Source: a bacterium (lineage in GTDB: Bacteria; SZUA-79; Acidulodesulfobacterales; Acidulodesulfobacteraceae). From it: a stretch of DNA of 6,659 nt. Under the pieces are notes generated by a model. The model searched no databases. It had not been told where the DNA came from and saw only the letters and a list, made by a program, of their open reading frames with translations. This document shows positions 6,045 to 6,659 of this stretch, piece by piece. The translations under genes were made by a program, and so were the position numbers. The stretch spans positions 1-6,659 of the forward strand of contig JAJZYC010000085.1 of NCBI GenBank assembly GCA_021806125.1. The letters are read 5' to 3'. Every line of letters starts with the position of its first letter. Position 1 is the stretch's first letter.

Positions 6045-6073
6045 TATATATTATTCCTGATTATTATTTGCAA
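6045..6073 (-). promoter_or_regulatory. Possible internal promoter for cheB and downstream genes
   Basis: On the minus strand TTGCAA (6073-6068) and TATATA (6050-6045) are spaced 17 bp apart; TATAAT (6048-6043) with 19 bp is an alternative -10. They lie about 45 bp before the cheB start, between cheB and the inverted-repeat element. The region is AT-rich, so this is tentative. Confidence 0.35.
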
Positions 6074-6100
6074 GCTGTTTAATAATCCAGTCTAATCAGT

Positions 6101-6253
6101 TCTGGATTCCCGCTTTCGCGGGAATGACTAAACTGCGATTCGGATATTCACCCTTCGGACATCATTCCCACGCAAGAAGAAATGACGACACTATTACTAA
6201 ATATTAAATTTCTTAATGTCATTATGTCATTCCGGCGAAAGCGAGAATCCAGA
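6101..6253. repeat. Inverted-repeat element (MITE/REP-like, dRS3-like units) in cheA-cheB gap
   Basis: Two 28-bp arms, 6101-6128 and 6226-6253, are inverted copies matching at 26 of 28 positions. They begin TCTGGATTC and end GGAATGAC (left arm orientation). The left arm is itself palindromic: ATTCCCGC, loop TTTC, GCGGGAAT, which fits the ATTCCC-N8-GGGAAT pattern of Neisseria dRS3. CTGGATTCCCGCTTTCGCGG-type repeats are widespread in many proteobacterial genomes. A degenerate third unit (TCATTCCC to AATGAC, 6162-6186) lies between the arms. No clear target-site duplication flanks the element and no transposase is present. The message could fold into strong hairpins between cheA and cheB, but no U-run follows, so it is not a classical intrinsic terminator. 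Confidence 0.75.
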
Positions 6254-6271
6254 TATATTAATTATTTCGAA

Positions 6272-6659
6272 TCATCTGACTTTAACCGCGTCTATCATGG
6301 AAGATACGTCTATTATTAAAACCACTTTTCCGTCGCCGGTTATCGTAGCGCCGGAGATGCCTTTATACCCAAGCCGGTAATCGCCGAGAGATTTAATAAC
6401 CACCTCTTCCTGCCCGAAAAGATTATCCACGACTATTCCTATCTTTTTTTCCGCAAGGGCTACGACCACGACGTAAATTTCTCTATCCGTTGGACGAACG
6501 GCATCTCCGCCTTCATTTCCGCTTCCGGCCACGCCGAATTCGTCTCCGAGCCTTAGAAGGGACAGGACCGATTTCCTTAAATTTATAACTTCGTGCTTGT
6601 CTATGGTCTGAATGGTAGATTCTTTTATTCTGAGCGTTTCTACTACGGAATTAAGAGGT
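6272..6659 (-). CDS. CheA histidine kinase, C-terminal part (cut by window edge)
   Basis: Only the last 128 codons are present; the frame stays open to the right edge. They form most of the C-terminal CheW-like regulatory domain (P5), which binds CheW and receptors. It starts PLNSVVETLRIKESTIQTID, continues HEVINLRKSVLSLLRLGDEFG, then EIYVVVVALAEKKIGIVVDN, FGQEEVVIKSLG, GISGATITGDGKVVLIIDV, and ends SMIDAVKVR with TGA at 6274-6272. This is the standard CheA ending. The phosphotransfer, dimerisation and ATP-binding domains lie outside the window. CheA autophosphorylates under receptor control and passes phosphate to CheY and CheB. A GTG at 6532 could look like a start, but the protein clearly continues upstream. 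The loop after residue 42 of this fragment (AGSGNEGGDAVRPTDRE) is an ordinary variable loop. Confidence 0.96.
   Translation of the reverse strand, partial: PLNSVVETLRIKESTIQTIDKHEVINLRKSVLSLLRLGDEFGVAGSGNEGGDAVRPTDREIYVVVVALAEKKIGIVVDNLFGQEEVVIKSLGDYRLGYKGISGATITGDGKVVLIIDVSSMIDAVKVR

Noticed and set aside
6101..6253. Intrinsic terminator after cheA, or a CRISPR array
   Set aside because: No T-run follows either hairpin in either direction. The units are inverted, unequal and without regular spacers, so they are not CRISPR repeats.
6272..6532. Separate 86-residue gene starting at GTG 6532
   Set aside because: The frame continues open to the right edge with clear CheA P5 sequence, so the GTG is an internal valine codon.

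Overview
The window looks like chromosomal DNA from an AT-leaning Gram-negative flagellated bacterium. The flagellar and chemotaxis gene content, a PilZ c-di-GMP effector and a DsrE-type sulfur-relay-like protein suggest a deltaproteobacterial (Desulfobacterota-like) lineage. That placement rests on general family resemblance and is only a weak inference.

Layout. Positions 1-256 are an intergenic region with possible divergent promoters, a near-perfect 14-bp tandem repeat and possibly the first codons of a leftward gene at the left edge. Two rightward genes follow, 15 bp apart: a DsrE-like small protein (257-553) and a YcgR-like PilZ protein (569-1288). From 1269 to the right edge everything is on the minus strand and reads as one chemotaxis/flagellar operon. 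In transcription order it is cheA (3' end only, 6659-6272), cheB, cheW, a ParA/Soj-type ATPase, a CheW-like protein with a long N-terminal tail, a small Lys/Glu-rich protein, a FliK-like protein and a stand-alone FlhB cytoplasmic-domain homologue. Most junctions are tight: an ATGA overlap between the ATPase and the tailed CheW-like gene, another between the small protein and fliK, and a 14-bp overlap between fliK and the FlhB-like gene. The exception is the 272-bp cheA-cheB gap, which carries a roughly 150-bp inverted-repeat element and a possible new promoter for cheB.

How the parts work together. CheA and CheW form the core signalling array with receptors, and CheB is the phospho-activated receptor methylesterase. 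The ParA-type ATPase followed by a CheW-domain protein, directly after cheA-cheB-cheW, closely resembles the ParC-ParP system that places chemotaxis arrays at the pole in Vibrio and other polar flagellates. I infer the same role here; it is the most interesting part of the window. The promoter-distal genes (small charged protein, FliK-like, FlhB-like) point to flagellar export and hook-length control. The convergent PilZ gene, whose 3' end overlaps the operon's last gene by 20 bp, is a plausible c-di-GMP input to motility.
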